Position numbers and translations under genes: made by a program. A stretch of DNA of 64,000 bases, from assembly GCA_018816105.1 (NCBI GenBank), contig JAHIWE010000047.1, positions 1-64,000 on the forward strand, read 5' to 3'. This document shows, piece after piece, positions 8,342 to 18,593 of the stretch. How positions within the stretch are numbered: position 1 is the first letter of the stretch; the number at the start of each line of letters is the position of its first letter. Origin of the DNA: a bacterium. GTDB taxonomy: Bacteria > Campylobacterota > Campylobacteria > Campylobacterales > Arcobacteraceae. The notes beneath the pieces were generated by a model. That model was given only the letters and a program-made list of their open reading frames with translations, was not told where the DNA came from and ran no database searches.

Positions 8342-9670
8342 ATGGAAGAGTCTAAAGAAGAAACAAAAACAAAAACCACAAACTCTAAAAAAGCAAGAAC
8401 GCATATACCTGTTGAAGGTTATAAGATAGAACAATTAAGAGAACTACCTTTAGAGGCTCTAATTAATATTGCAAATGACTTAGATGTAGAAAACCCTCAA
8501 GAATTAAAACGACAAGATTTAATGTTTACAATCCTACGATCACAAATTGATGCTGGTGGATTTATTTTATTTACTGGTATTTTAGAAATAAAAGAGGGTG
8601 GATTTGGATTCTTAAGAGCAATAGATGGTAACTTCTCTGATACTTCTAATGATTCTTACGTTAGTGCAACTCAAATTAGAAAGTTTGCCTTAAGAACTGG
8701 AGATATTGTCTCAGGGCAAGTTAGACCTCCTAATAAAGAGAGTGAAAAATATAACGCTCTACTAAAAATTGAAGCAATAAACTATCTACCTGTAAAAGAG
8801 TCTAAAAACAGACCACTATTTGATAACTTAACCCCACTTTATTCAACTGAAAGATTTAAATTTGAATTTGATTCAAATAAAATGACAGGAAGAATGCTTG
8901 ATTTATTTGCTCCTATGGGTAAAGGTCAAAGGGGACTTATTGTTGCACCTCCAAAAACTGGTAAAACAGAGTTATTAAAAGAGTTAGCTCATGCAATTTC
9001 AAGAAATCACCCTGAAGTTTCTTTAATGGTTTTATTAATTGATGAAAGACCAGAAGAAGTTACAGATATGCAAAGATCTGTAAAGGGTGAAGTTTATTCA
9101 TCAACTTTTGATTTACCTGCACATAATCATGTTAGAGTTGCTGAAATTGTTATTGAAAAAGCAAAAAGACTAGTAGAAATGAAAAAAGATGTAGTTATCT
9201 TACTTGACTCAATCACAAGATTAGCACGTGCTTATAATACTGTAACTCCAAGCTCTGGAAAAGTACTTTCAGGTGGAGTTGATGCAAATGCTTTACATAA
9301 ACCAAAAAGATTTTTTGGGGCTGCTAGAAATATAGAAGAGGGTGGATCTTTAACTATTATTTCAACTGCACTTATTGAAACAGGTTCAAAAATGGATGAA
9401 GTTATTTTTGAAGAGTTTAAAGGAACTGGTAATAGTGAAGTTGTATTATCTAGAAATGCAGCAAATAAAAGAGTTTATCCTGCTCTTGATATTACAAAAT
9501 CTGGAACAAGAAAAGAAGAATTACTTCTTACTCCTGATGTATTGCAAAAAACTTGGATTTTAAGAAATGCAATTTCTCAAATGGATGAAGTTGAAGCTTT
9601 AAGATTCTTATATTCAAAAATGCAAAAAACTAAAAATAATGAAGAGTTTTTTAACTCAATGAACGAATAG
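8342..9670 (+). CDS. rho: Transcription termination factor Rho
   Basis: A hexameric RNA-dependent ATPase that ends transcription. The 442-residue protein has a short charged N-terminal extension (1-22), the Rho N-terminal helical part, an OB-fold RNA-binding domain with GGFGFLR (about 86-92), and the ATPase core with Walker A APPKTGKT (202-209), Walker B region [10 protein letters not shown] and the Q/R-loop segment [21 protein letters not shown]. Length and motifs are those of a complete Rho. Its own promoter and terminator make it monocistronic. Confidence 0.97.
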   Translation: MEESKEETKTKTTNSKKARTHIPVEGYKIEQLRELPLEALINIANDLDVENPQELKRQDLMFTILRSQIDAGGFILFTGILEIKEGGFGFLRAIDGNFSDTSNDSYVSATQIRKFALRTGDIVSGQVRPPNKESEKYNALLKIEAINYLPVKESKNRPLFDNLTPLYSTERFKFEFDSNKMTGRMLDLFAPMGKGQRGLIVAPPKTGKTELLKELAHAISRNHPEVSLMVLLIDERPEEVTDMQRSVKGEVYSSTFDLPAHNHVRVAEIVIEKAKRLVEMKKDVVILLDSITRLARAYNTVTPSSGKVLSGGVDANALHKPKRFFGAARNIEEGGSLTIISTALIETGSKMDEVIFEEFKGTGNSEVVLSRNAANKRVYPALDITKSGTRKEELLLTPDVLQKTWILRNAISQMDEVEALRFLYSKMQKTKNNEEFFNSMNE

Positions 9671-9695
9671 AAAAAGAGGGTTTTCCTCTTTTTTT
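9671..9695 (+). terminator. Rho-independent terminator of rho
   Basis: AAAAAGAGG (9671-9679) pairs with CCTCTTTTT (9685-9693) around GTTTT, followed by T residues. It begins directly after the stop codon. Confidence 0.85.
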
Positions 9696-9792
9696 ATACA
9701 AAAACTGTCTCAATTAATTACTCAAAAATTACTCCTTTAATTCATATCTTATAAAATTTTATATACTATTCCAAGCTTGATAAGGATAGATT

Positions 9793-10749
9793 ATGATAAA
9801 TATAAAAAATTTAAATAAACACTATGGTGATATAAAAGTTTTAAATAATATTTCTATTGATATAAAAAAAGGTGAAATTTTTGCAATAGTAGGGCACAGT
9901 GGTGCTGGAAAATCTACTCTTATGCGATGTATTAATGGTCTTGAAGATTATACTGATGGTTCATTACTTGTAAATGATAAAGAGATAAAAACGCTTAAAA
10001 AAGATGAGTTAAGAGAGTTTAGAAAAAATATTGGAATGATATTTCAGCATTTTTCATTAATCCAAAGAAAAACAGTATTTGAAAATGTAGCATTACCAAT
10101 GCAACTTTGGGGATACAAAAAAGATGAAATTTCAAAAAAAGTAAAAGAGTTATTAGTTTTAGTTGGATTAGATGAAAAAATTGATTCTTATCCAAAAGAG
10201 TTAAGTGGAGGTCAAAAGCAACGTGTGGCAATTGCCAGAGCTTTAACTTTAAATCCTGATATTTTACTTAGTGATGAAGCAACATCTGCCCTTGATCCAA
10301 ATACAACAACATCTATTTTAAATCTTTTAAAACAGATAAATGAGAAATTAAATATTACTATTATATTAGTAACCCATGAAATGGAAGTTGTAAAACAAAT
10401 TGCTCAAAAAGCACTTTTATTAGAGCATGGAAATATTATAGGTTTTGATGATACTGAAGAGTTGTTTTTAAAGCCTGATAATAAAATGAAAGAGTTTTTA
10501 GGTGAAACAGAAGTTGTACCTAAAACTGGAGTTAATATAAAAATATATTTTCCAAAAGATAATGCTTTTCAATCATTTATTACAAAAATGGCAAGAGAAC
10601 TTGATATGGATTTTAATATCGTATGGGGAAAACTTGAAGAGATAAACTCTCATATAGTTGGAAATATGGTTATAAATATTGAAGAAAAAGATAAAGAAAA
10701 AGTAACTTCTTATATAAAAGAACACAATATTATTTGGGAGGTTTTATAA
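9793..10749 (+). CDS. metN: Methionine ABC transporter ATP-binding protein
   Basis: The ATPase of a MetNIQ importer for methionine. The 318-residue protein has Walker A GHSGAGKS (34-41), signature LSGGQKQR, Walker [12 protein letters not shown] and the H-loop VTHEM. The last about 75 residues form a NIL-type regulatory domain, which in E. coli MetN binds methionine and inhibits transport. First gene of metNIQ; metI starts inside its stop codon (TAATG). Confidence 0.93.
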   Translation: MINIKNLNKHYGDIKVLNNISIDIKKGEIFAIVGHSGAGKSTLMRCINGLEDYTDGSLLVNDKEIKTLKKDELREFRKNIGMIFQHFSLIQRKTVFENVALPMQLWGYKKDEISKKVKELLVLVGLDEKIDSYPKELSGGQKQRVAIARALTLNPDILLSDEATSALDPNTTTSILNLLKQINEKLNITIILVTHEMEVVKQIAQKALLLEHGNIIGFDDTEELFLKPDNKMKEFLGETEVVPKTGVNIKIYFPKDNAFQSFITKMARELDMDFNIVWGKLEEINSHIVGNMVINIEEKDKEKVTSYIKEHNIIWEVL

Positions 10750-11387
10750 TGTTTGATATTTTATTCCCAGCTCTTGGTGAAACTATTTATATGTCATTTG
10801 TATCTACTTTTTTTGCACTTGTAATTGGATTTTTTTTAGCAATTGTTTTAACACTTACTTCAAAAGGTGGATTAAAAGAGAATTTGAAAGTTTATTCAAT
10901 ACTTGATGTAGTAATTAATACATTAAGATCATTTCCTTTTATTATATTAATGATAGTTATGTTTCCTCTTACAAAATTTTTAATAGGAAAAAGTATAGGA
11001 ACAAGTGCTGCTATTATTCCTCTTACAATAGGAGCTGCTCCTTTTGTGGCAAGATTAATAGAAAGTGCATTAAAAGAAGTGGAGATTGGTGTTATTGAAG
11101 CTGCTAAATCTTTTGGGGCAAGTGACTTTCAGATTATTTTTAAAGTTATGTTAGTTGAAGCCTTGCCTGCAATTATTTCAGCAATTACTTTAACACTTAT
11201 TACTGTAATTGGTTTTTCTGCAATGGCAGGAGCTGTTGGTGGTGGAGGTTTGGGAGATGTGGCTATTAAATATGGTTATTACAGATTTCAAACTGATACT
11301 ATGATTTATACTGTACTGATTTTAATCGCCTTAGTACAGGTATGTCAAAGTTTAGGCGATTATTTATATAAAATCACAAAAAAATAA
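10749..11387 (+). CDS. metI: Methionine ABC transporter permease
   Basis: The inner membrane permease of the MetNIQ importer, 212 residues with about five membrane helices. The cytoplasmic EAAxxxG coupling loop reads EAAKSFGASDFQIIFKV. The ATG at 10749 overlaps the metN stop by one base and has GGGAGG (10736-10741) as ribosome-binding site, so it is preferred over an upstream in-frame codon at 10734. metQ follows after 12 bases. Confidence 0.93.
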   Translation: MFDILFPALGETIYMSFVSTFFALVIGFFLAIVLTLTSKGGLKENLKVYSILDVVINTLRSFPFIILMIVMFPLTKFLIGKSIGTSAAIIPLTIGAAPFVARLIESALKEVEIGVIEAAKSFGASDFQIIFKVMLVEALPAIISAITLTLITVIGFSAMAGAVGGGGLGDVAIKYGYYRFQTDTMIYTVLILIALVQVCQSLGDYLYKITKK

Positions 11388-11399
11388 AGGAAAAAATTT

Positions 11400-12224
11400 A
11401 TGATAAAAAATATTTTAAAATTTACACTTGCAGGTGTTGTTGCATTAGGACTTACTGCTTGTAATGAAAAAGAAACAAAAAAAGTAGAAGAAACAAAAAC
11501 AGAAGTTAAACAAACTGTTATTAAAATAGGAGCAACTCCTGTTCCTCATGTTGAGATATTAGAAGCTGTTAAGCCTCTATTAAAAGCTAAAGGTTATGAT
11601 TTGCAAATTGTTGAATTTACAGATTATGTTACTCCAAATATTGCAGTTAATGAAGGTGAATTAGATGCTAACTTCTTTCAACATTTACCATACCTAGAAG
11701 AGTTTAATAAAAATAAAAATACAGATTTAGTAAAAACTGTAAATGTACACTTGGAGCCAATGGGATTATATTCAAATAAAATCAAAGCATTAAGTGAATT
11801 AGAAGATGGTGCAACAATTGCTGTTCCAAATGATCCAACAAATGAAAGTAGAGCATTAGATATTTTAGTAAAAGAGGGATTATTAACATTTAAAGATGTT
11901 GATTTTAAAACTGTTGTTGATATTGTAGAAAATCCAAAAAATCTTAAAATCAAAGAGTTAGATGCTCCTCAATTACCAAGAGTTTTAGATGAAGTTGATG
12001 CTGCTATTATCAATACAAATTATGCACTTGCTGCTAATTTAAATCCATTAAAAGATGCTCTTGTTATTGAATCAAAAGATTCTCCTTATGCAAATATTGT
12101 TGTAGTTAAAAAAGGAAATGAAAATAAAGATTCTATAAAAGCTTTAAATGAAGTAATAAATTCTTCTGAAATTAAAAAATTTATAAATGAAAAATATCAA
12201 GGTTCTATAGTAGAAGCTTTTTAA
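11400..12224 (+). CDS. metQ: Methionine-binding lipoprotein
   Basis: The substrate-binding lipoprotein of MetNIQ, 274 residues. The signal peptide ends in a lipobox LTAC with the lipidated cysteine at 21. After a charged Lys/Glu linker (22-38) comes the NlpA/MetQ fold: IKIGATPVPHVEILE, then NEGELDANFFQHLPYL and VPNDPTNESRAL, all typical of methionine-binding proteins. Last gene of the operon, followed by a perfect palindrome. Confidence 0.93.
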   Translation: MIKNILKFTLAGVVALGLTACNEKETKKVEETKTEVKQTVIKIGATPVPHVEILEAVKPLLKAKGYDLQIVEFTDYVTPNIAVNEGELDANFFQHLPYLEEFNKNKNTDLVKTVNVHLEPMGLYSNKIKALSELEDGATIAVPNDPTNESRALDILVKEGLLTFKDVDFKTVVDIVENPKNLKIKELDAPQLPRVLDEVDAAIINTNYALAANLNPLKDALVIESKDSPYANIVVVKKGNENKDSIKALNEVINSSEIKKFINEKYQGSIVEAF

Positions 12225-12234
12225 TATTATTTAA

Positions 12235-12266
12235 TTAAGTCTATTATTTATAAATAATAGACTTAA
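12235..12266 (+). terminator. Perfect 32-base palindrome after metQ
   Basis: Each 16-base arm begins TTAAGTCTATTATTTA, and the two arms meet without a loop. It lies ten bases after metQ. It lacks a clear T run, so it is either a weak terminator or a stabilising 3' hairpin. Confidence 0.5.
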
Positions 12267-12384
12267 TGTGTAATAGAATTATTTATTTACTTAGACAAGT
12301 ATAAAAATATTCCTCTAGGGAATTTCTTTTTTATAGAGTTAAATTATTTATGCTATGATTCTTTGATATAAAAAAGGTTTTATT

Positions 12385-13437
12385 ATGAATATAAATTTTA
12401 ATTACTTTGATAATCAAGAGTCATTTTTAAAATATGCCACTAATAAAGAAATAAAATATCTAATTTTTGTAGCATCTTTAACTGATATAATAATAGAAGA
12501 TTTTAACAAAAATAGTATAGAATTTTTTGGAGCAATCTTTTCTCATATAATTTATAAAAATAAACTATATGAGAAAGGTTTGATTTCAATTGAAATTACA
12601 AAAGAGTTAAATTTAGATTTTATTAAAAATACTAAAGATTATAAATTTGCTAACAGTAAATATTTTGAATCAAAATCTATTATTACGATTTTTGATGGAT
12701 TTAGTGAAAATAGTGAAAAATTTTTGATTAAGCTTTTTGAAAATATTGGTTTTAATACAAATATTATTGGTGGTGGAGCTGGACTTCTTGAAGATAAAGC
12801 AAAAAAAGCATTTTTTAGTAATGAAGGCTTTTTTTCACATTCTGCAATATTATTATTTTTAAATGAAAAAATAAATATATCTTCAAAACATGGTTGGGAG
12901 TATTTATCTGGTCCTTATATTGTAACTTCTACAAAAAAAAATATTTTAAAATCAATTGATTATACTGGGGCCTTTGAGCTTTATCAAGATGTGATAAAAG
13001 AAGATTGTGGACTTACTTTAACAAAAGATAATTTTTTAGAAATTTCAAAAACTTATCCCTTGGGTATTATTAAATATACTGGTGATGAAATACTTAGAGA
13101 TCCTATCTCTTTTGAAAATAGTAACTTAGTTTTAATTACTGAAATTAGGGCTAATTCTATAGTGAATATTTTAAAAGGTAATAAAGATAATTTAATTGAT
13201 GCAGCTAGCCAAGCAGCAAAAGAAGCTCTTGATGAAAATAGTAATTTAGCATTAATTTTTAATTGTATAACAAGAAAAAATTTTTTAGAAGAAAATTTTG
13301 AAGAAGAGTTAAATTCTATATATACAGAAATAAAAACAAATAATATGATAGGGGTTATTACTCTTGGAGAAATAGCTAATCATGGAAATAGATATTTAAG
13401 TCTTTTAAATAAAGCATGTGTAATTGGAGGAATATGA
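12385..13437 (+). CDS. FIST-domain protein, NosP-like sensor
   Basis: A 350-residue cytoplasmic protein with FIST N and FIST C domains. The N domain carries NIIGGGAGLLEDK (about 127-139). The C domain ends with MIGVITLGEIANHGNRYLSLLNKACV, the classic FIST C closing motif. FIST proteins paired with a histidine kinase include NosP, a haem-based nitric oxide sensor that controls kinases of the NahK type. Here the next gene is a kinase whose ATG overlaps this stop, which supports that reading. Haem binding itself cannot be seen in the sequence; other FIST proteins may bind amino acids. Confidence 0.72.
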   Translation: MNINFNYFDNQESFLKYATNKEIKYLIFVASLTDIIIEDFNKNSIEFFGAIFSHIIYKNKLYEKGLISIEITKELNLDFIKNTKDYKFANSKYFESKSIITIFDGFSENSEKFLIKLFENIGFNTNIIGGGAGLLEDKAKKAFFSNEGFFSHSAILLFLNEKINISSKHGWEYLSGPYIVTSTKKNILKSIDYTGAFELYQDVIKEDCGLTLTKDNFLEISKTYPLGIIKYTGDEILRDPISFENSNLVLITEIRANSIVNILKGNKDNLIDAASQAAKEALDENSNLALIFNCITRKNFLEENFEEELNSIYTEIKTNNMIGVITLGEIANHGNRYLSLLNKACVIGGI

Positions 13438-14639
13438 TTTTAAACAAGTTATCTGTTTCTTATAAATGTCAAAGTTCAATAGGAAATAGTCTCAAATTAG
13501 AAGAAATGATAGAAGAAGTTTTAGTAACTTTTTTAGAAGAAACAGAGGCAATATTTGGGAGTTTTTATTTAATTGAAAATAATTCAACACAATTTATTCT
13601 TTCTATGGGAAAAAAAATTGATTGTAAAGTAGATACATTATTAGAAAAATCTGCAAAAAATGAAATTAGTATTTATAAATATAATGAAAATTTAAATCTA
13701 TTTTTTTATAGATTAGAAAAAGGTTTATTGATTTTTATTTATGATGAAAATATAGATTTACATTTTATAAAAGCAATTTTAGAAAGTTTAAGAAAAAGAC
13801 TAGATATTAGTGTGAATTCTTGTTTGAATGTAAAAAATTTAGAAGAAAAAAATTTAGAACTAAAAAATCTAACAATACATCTACAAGATAAAGTAAATGA
13901 AGCAGTTGAATTAAATAAGAGAAAAGATAAACAAATGTTTGAGCAAATGAAAATGGCTCAAATGGGAGAATTAATTGGAAATATTGCACATCAATGGAGA
14001 CAACCTTTAAGTATAATATCAACTATTGCAAGTGGTATGAAACTAAAAAAAGAGATGAATATTTTAGACGATAAAGATTTTTTTGAGTATACAAATAAAA
14101 TTGTTGATAATACACAATTACTTTCTACCACTATAGATGAATTTAGAGATTATATAAAAGAGAGTTATAAAGAAAAAGAAATTTTAATTCAAGATAGAGT
14201 TCAAATGGCAATAAAAATAATCGAACCTAGTTTTTTAATGAATAATATTAGAATAATTGAAGATTATATGGAAAAAGATTTAATCTATTTTAAATTAATA
14301 TCGGGAGAATTATTACAAGTTTTAATATCAATTTTAAATAATACAAAAGATGCTTTTAACGATAATAATATAGAAAATAAATGGATGAAATATTCTGTAA
14401 AAAAAGAAACAAATAGTTTTCTTATAATAATTGAGGATAATGCAGGAGGAATCCCAATTGATATATTAGATAAGATTTTTAATCCATACTTTACAACAAA
14501 ACATCAAAAACAAGGCACGGGGATTGGATTATATAATTGTTATAATATAATCACAAAACATCTTCATGGTAATATATATGCAGTAAATACAGATTTAGGA
14601 GCAAAATTTACAATTGAATTACCATATCAGATAAATTAG
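13434..14639 (+). CDS. Sensor histidine kinase, FIST-coupled
   Basis: A 401-residue soluble kinase without membrane helices. An N-terminal region of about 130 residues resembles a GAF-like sensor but has no clear signature. A coiled coil follows (about 135-175), then the H-box with H186 in NIAHQWRQPL, the N-box NNTKDAF, G1 DNAGGIP and G2 GTGIGLY. The HQWRQPL form is the common HisKA variant of Campylobacterota and delta-proteobacteria. The ATG at 13434 overlaps the FIST gene stop (ATATGA) and follows GGAGG. No response regulator is adjacent, so the phosphate acceptor is elsewhere. Confidence 0.85.
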   Translation: MILNKLSVSYKCQSSIGNSLKLEEMIEEVLVTFLEETEAIFGSFYLIENNSTQFILSMGKKIDCKVDTLLEKSAKNEISIYKYNENLNLFFYRLEKGLLIFIYDENIDLHFIKAILESLRKRLDISVNSCLNVKNLEEKNLELKNLTIHLQDKVNEAVELNKRKDKQMFEQMKMAQMGELIGNIAHQWRQPLSIISTIASGMKLKKEMNILDDKDFFEYTNKIVDNTQLLSTTIDEFRDYIKESYKEKEILIQDRVQMAIKIIEPSFLMNNIRIIEDYMEKDLIYFKLISGELLQVLISILNNTKDAFNDNNIENKWMKYSVKKETNSFLIIIEDNAGGIPIDILDKIFNPYFTTKHQKQGTGIGLYNCYNIITKHLHGNIYAVNTDLGAKFTIELPYQIN

Positions 14640-14722
14640 TACTTAATCTAAATCAATATTTACTTTAACAAATTAGTTATACTCTTTTAGATATAATTTA
14701 AAAAATTTATTAAAGGTATTAT

Positions 14723-15508
14723 TTGAAAATAGGTGTGTTTGATTCAGGGCTTGGAGGATTAACTGTGGTTAGTTCTATTCAAAAAATATTTAAAGGTGCA
14801 GAACTTTTTTATATAGCTGATACGGAATATGCTCCTTATGGGGAAAAAACACCCGAAGAAATCCTAGATAGATGTGATAATATAACAACATATTTATTGC
14901 AAAATCATGGAATTGAAGCTTTAATAGTTGCGTGTAATACGGCAACTTCAGCAGCAATTAAACACCTGCGAGAGAAATTCCCTTTTTTAATAGTAATAGG
15001 AACAGAACCTGGAATTAAACCAGCAATATTAAATACAAAATCATTAAACATTGGAGTATTAGCAACACCTAGAACATTAAAAGGTGATAAATATCAGCTT
15101 TTAGTAAATGAACTTTCTGCTACAAAACAAGTTAAGCTTTACGAGCAAGCTTGTATTGGTTTAGTTGAGCAAATTGAAAAGGGTGAAATTGATACAAAAG
15201 AGACTTATGATATGTTGCAAAAGTGGCTAAGTCCTATGAAAAATGAAAATGTTGATACTATTGTTTTAGGTTGTACTCATTATCCTTTAGTTGATGATAT
15301 AATAAAAAGAATAATGGGAAATGATATTACTTTGATTGAAACAGGTGATGCAATAGCAAATAGATTAAAAATTCTAAGTGAGCAAAAAGGTCATATAAAT
15401 AAAGGCCCTTTACATATAAGTGTTTGTCATACTGGATTAATAAATAGATATATGATAGATAAAATTTTAGATAATAAAAATATAGAAGTTAGGAAATGTA
15501 CAATATGA
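14723..15508 (+). CDS. murI: Glutamate racemase
   Basis: Supplies D-glutamate for peptidoglycan. The 261-residue protein has the two catalytic cysteines: C71 in VACNTATS and C184 in LGCTHYPL, plus FDSGLGGLTV at the N-terminus. The start is TTG at 14723, with AAAGG five bases upstream. The 3' end overlaps dnaX by four bases. Confidence 0.95.
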   Translation: MKIGVFDSGLGGLTVVSSIQKIFKGAELFYIADTEYAPYGEKTPEEILDRCDNITTYLLQNHGIEALIVACNTATSAAIKHLREKFPFLIVIGTEPGIKPAILNTKSLNIGVLATPRTLKGDKYQLLVNELSATKQVKLYEQACIGLVEQIEKGEIDTKETYDMLQKWLSPMKNENVDTIVLGCTHYPLVDDIIKRIMGNDITLIETGDAIANRLKILSEQKGHINKGPLHISVCHTGLINRYMIDKILDNKNIEVRKCTI

Positions 15509-17673
15509 ATCAAGAGATTTCGGAAAAAAGAGTTTTAGCATTAAAATACAGACCTCATAGATTTGAAGACTTAGTCGGACAAAGTACTATTTCTCAAACA
15601 CTATCATTAGCCCTTGATTCAAATAGATTATCCCATGCTTATCTTTTCTCAGGTTTAAGAGGAAGTGGAAAAACATCAACTGCAAGAATTATGGCAAAAG
15701 CCTTATTATGTACAGAAGGTCCTACTTCAAAACCTTGTGAAGTTTGTGACAACTGCAAAAGTGCAAACTCAAATAGACATCTTGATATTATTGAAATGGA
15801 TGCTGCATCTAATCGTGGAATTGATGATATAAAAGATTTAATAGAGCATACAAAATATAAGCCAAGTAGTGCTCGATTTAAAGTATTTATAATTGATGAA
15901 GTTCATATGCTTACTACTCAAGCTTTTAATGCACTTTTAAAAACACTTGAAGAACCTCCTGGATTTGTAAAATTTATTTTGGCAACTACTGATCCTTTGA
16001 AATTGCCAGCAACGATTTTATCTAGGACTCAGCATTTCAGATTTAATAAAATTGCAGATTCAGATGTTATTCATCATTTGGTTCATATTTTAAATGAAGA
16101 AAATATTGATTATGAAAAAGAGGCTTTAGAAATAATTACAAGAAGTGGACAAGGAAGTCTAAGAGATACTTTAACCCTACTTGATCAAGCAATTATTTTT
16201 TCAAAAGGAAGAGTAACAACTACTAGTGTTGTTGATATGTTAGGACTTATTGAACCAAAATTAATGGACAATATTTTTTCAATTATATTAAATAAAGGCG
16301 ATATAACTCAAATTATCAAAGAGTTAGAAATATATGAAGTTTCTCAGATTTGTGATGAAATAACAATATATTTAAAAGATAAAATGCTTACAAAAGATAG
16401 AAGATTTGATTTACTTTTATTTGATAGATTTTTTAGAATTTTAAGTGATGCAAAACATTTATTAGCAATAAACAGCGATGGTGGTTTTGTTTTAATTTTA
16501 ACATTTATGAAAATGATTGAAGCTACTAATATTAGAACTATTGATGATATTATAAATCAAATTGAAAAAATAGAGCCTAAAAAAGAGACTATTGTTTCTA
16601 AACCTATTGAAACTGTTATTGAAAAATCAGTTGAAAAATCAGTTGAAAAGCCAGTTGAAAAGCCAGTTGAAAAAATTGTTGAGAAACTAGTTGAAGTAGC
16701 TATAGAAAAACCTATTGAAAAAATAGTAGAAACTCCAATAGTAGAAAATCTTATTGTTGAACAAAAAATAGAAACAAAAATTGAAGTACCAGTTCTTATT
16801 AAAGAAGAATCAAATCCTTTTATGGAAGAAGAGACAAAGATTGAGGAGTTATCACCTTTTGATGAGGTATTAATTCAATCTAATAATACTTTAGATTTAA
16901 ATGTAATTGATGCAATTGAAGTTGTTGATTATTCAAATCCTTTTGATGAAATACCAATTCCAAAAGAGTTACCTAAAGTTGAAGAGAAAAAAGAGCAAAT
17001 TGTTCAAGAAATAGAAATTGAAGAAATTGCTTTAGAAAAACAAGCTTATGTGAATATTCATGAAGAAATACAAATAATTCCATTGGAAGATGCTGATGAA
17101 GATGATGAATCAAAAGATCATGATGAAAATGATGAATTGTATGAACAATTAACTTCAAAAGTTTATGATAGAGATTACACTTTAGGTGAGTGTTTTGAAA
17201 AGAATTTTATTTTTAATGGTTTTGAAAATAAAAAACTATATATTATTTCAAGAGCACAAGATGAAGAAAGAAAGCTTTTATATAAATATTTTGGAATAAT
17301 AAAAACATTTGCTCAAGATGTTTTTGGAAATGACGTTGAGCTAGATTTTCAAAAGGAAGAACCCTCCGAAGCCAAAGATGAACTAGTAAAAAATACACAG
17401 AATATTTCAAATAATCCAGTTTTAAAAGAGGAAGAAGAGCCTTCTTTAAAAGAGGAATCAAAACAAGAAGATGACTCTCATTTGGATGATACAAGTTCAA
17501 TGTTAGAATCAATTGAAATGAGTGCAGGTTGTGTGGCTGATATGACAAAAAGTTCTGTTGTAACTCCATCACAACAAGAGTTACAATTAAATGATATATT
17601 GAACTCAAAAATGCTTGATAAAGCAAAAGAGCTTTTTGATATTAGAAAAATTACAGTAAAATCTAGAAGTTAA
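15505..17673 (+). CDS. dnaX: DNA polymerase III gamma/tau subunit
   Basis: The clamp-loader ATPase. From the ATG at 15505 (overlapping the murI stop, ATGA) the protein has 722 residues. Walker A is GLRGSGKT (about 50-57), the zinc module has C69, C78, C81 and C84, and Walker B is FIIDEVHML. The AAA+ and domain III part ends near residue 350. A long acidic, Glu/Lys/Val-rich linker (about 360-560) with 12-base tandem repeats comes next, then a C-terminal part (about 565-722) that may contact the polymerase. An in-frame GTG/ATG nine bases upstream is less likely. Confidence 0.93.
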   Translation: MNQEISEKRVLALKYRPHRFEDLVGQSTISQTLSLALDSNRLSHAYLFSGLRGSGKTSTARIMAKALLCTEGPTSKPCEVCDNCKSANSNRHLDIIEMDAASNRGIDDIKDLIEHTKYKPSSARFKVFIIDEVHMLTTQAFNALLKTLEEPPGFVKFILATTDPLKLPATILSRTQHFRFNKIADSDVIHHLVHILNEENIDYEKEALEIITRSGQGSLRDTLTLLDQAIIFSKGRVTTTSVVDMLGLIEPKLMDNIFSIILNKGDITQIIKELEIYEVSQICDEITIYLKDKMLTKDRRFDLLLFDRFFRILSDAKHLLAINSDGGFVLILTFMKMIEATNIRTIDDIINQIEKIEPKKETIVSKPIETVIEKSVEKSVEKPVEKPVEKIVEKLVEVAIEKPIEKIVETPIVENLIVEQKIETKIEVPVLIKEESNPFMEEETKIEELSPFDEVLIQSNNTLDLNVIDAIEVVDYSNPFDEIPIPKELPKVEEKKEQIVQEIEIEEIALEKQAYVNIHEEIQIIPLEDADEDDESKDHDENDELYEQLTSKVYDRDYTLGECFEKNFIFNGFENKKLYIISRAQDEERKLLYKYFGIIKTFAQDVFGNDVELDFQKEEPSEAKDELVKNTQNISNNPVLKEEEEPSLKEESKQEDDSHLDDTSSMLESIEMSAGCVADMTKSSVVTPSQQELQLNDILNSKMLDKAKELFDIRKITVKSRS
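16621..16692 (+). repeat. Six 12-bp tandem repeats inside dnaX
   Basis: Units are GAAAAATCAGTT twice, GAAAAGCCAGTT twice, then the diverged GAAAAAATTGTT and GAGAAACTAGTT. They encode repeats of Glu-Lys-(Ser/Pro/Ile/Leu)-Val in the linker. The unit length is a multiple of three, so copy-number change keeps the frame. Confidence 0.9.
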
Positions 17674-17738
17674 ATTATTAACTTTTTATTAATATAAAAT
17701 AGATAGACTTATAATCATTTTAAAAAAGGAAAAAATTA

Positions 17739-18575
17739 ATGAATAAATTTTCAAAACTATTATCTGCAACTCTATTATTATCAGTTTCTTTATATGCAAA
17801 TAGTGATAACTCAGTTATTGAATTTGAGAAAAAAAGAGTATCTCAAAATCCAAATGTAAAATTAAATGAAGTAAGTATAAATACAAAAAAAGAACTTCCA
17901 TTAGCTGGTTGGTCTGGTTATATTATGGATGTTAAAGTGAATGTTCAAGGTAAAGATATAAATGCAAAAGATATACTTTTTTCTGATGGAAAATATATAT
18001 CTTTAGATTTAATTGATGTGGAAACTGGTAAATCATTAAAAGATTTAGTAACTCCTAATTTAAGCGAAAACTATCATGATAAATCAAAATTAATTGCTGG
18101 AAATCATAATGCAAAAGATAAAATTGTAATCTTCTCAGATCCCCTATGTCCTTTTTGTATAGACTATGTTCCTGAAGTAATTAAATATGTTCAAAAAAAT
18201 AGTGATTCAATTGCATTATACTATTATCATTTCCCATTATTAGGATTACATCCAGCAGCAGGAATTTTGGTTAAATTAGTTGATGTTGCAAAACATAAAG
18301 GTATTAAAGATGCGGAACTAAAAGTTTATCAAATTGATTGGGAAAAACATTTTGATGCAAAATCAACAGATGATAAAAAAATCTTAGAAGCATTTAATAA
18401 AGAGTTTAAAACTACAATTAAATTAGAAGAGATTAAAACTGATAAAGTAAGTGAAGTTATCGAAAAAGATATTTTAATGGGTGAAGAAGTTATGGTTTCT
18501 GGAACACCAACAATATTTATAAATGGAGTTAAAGATACTTCAAGACTTAAATATGAAACATTAGGAAAAAAATAA
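17739..18575 (+). CDS. Periplasmic thiol:disulfide oxidoreductase (DsbC/DsbG-like)
   Basis: A 278-residue exported protein with a signal peptide (about 1-20, cleavage after LYA). Residues 25-110 form a separate N-terminal domain, like the dimerisation domain of DsbC/DsbG. The thioredoxin domain begins at about 125, with FSDPLCPFCIDYVPE containing the redox CPFC motif, and the cis-proline segment SGTPTIFING lies near the C-terminus. Helicobacter HP0231-type proteins have a similar plan; orthology is an inference. It could act as oxidase or isomerase. It lies 19 bases ahead of hemC. Confidence 0.8.
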   Translation: MNKFSKLLSATLLLSVSLYANSDNSVIEFEKKRVSQNPNVKLNEVSINTKKELPLAGWSGYIMDVKVNVQGKDINAKDILFSDGKYISLDLIDVETGKSLKDLVTPNLSENYHDKSKLIAGNHNAKDKIVIFSDPLCPFCIDYVPEVIKYVQKNSDSIALYYYHFPLLGLHPAAGILVKLVDVAKHKGIKDAELKVYQIDWEKHFDAKSTDDKKILEAFNKEFKTTIKLEEIKTDKVSEVIEKDILMGEEVMVSGTPTIFINGVKDTSRLKYETLGKK

Positions 18576-18593
18576 ATTTATTAAGAGGTTAAC

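Noticed and set aside
16973..17626. Two long open frames opposite dnaX
   Set aside because: They are Leu/His-rich antisense of the acidic, low-complexity dnaX linker and have no start signals.
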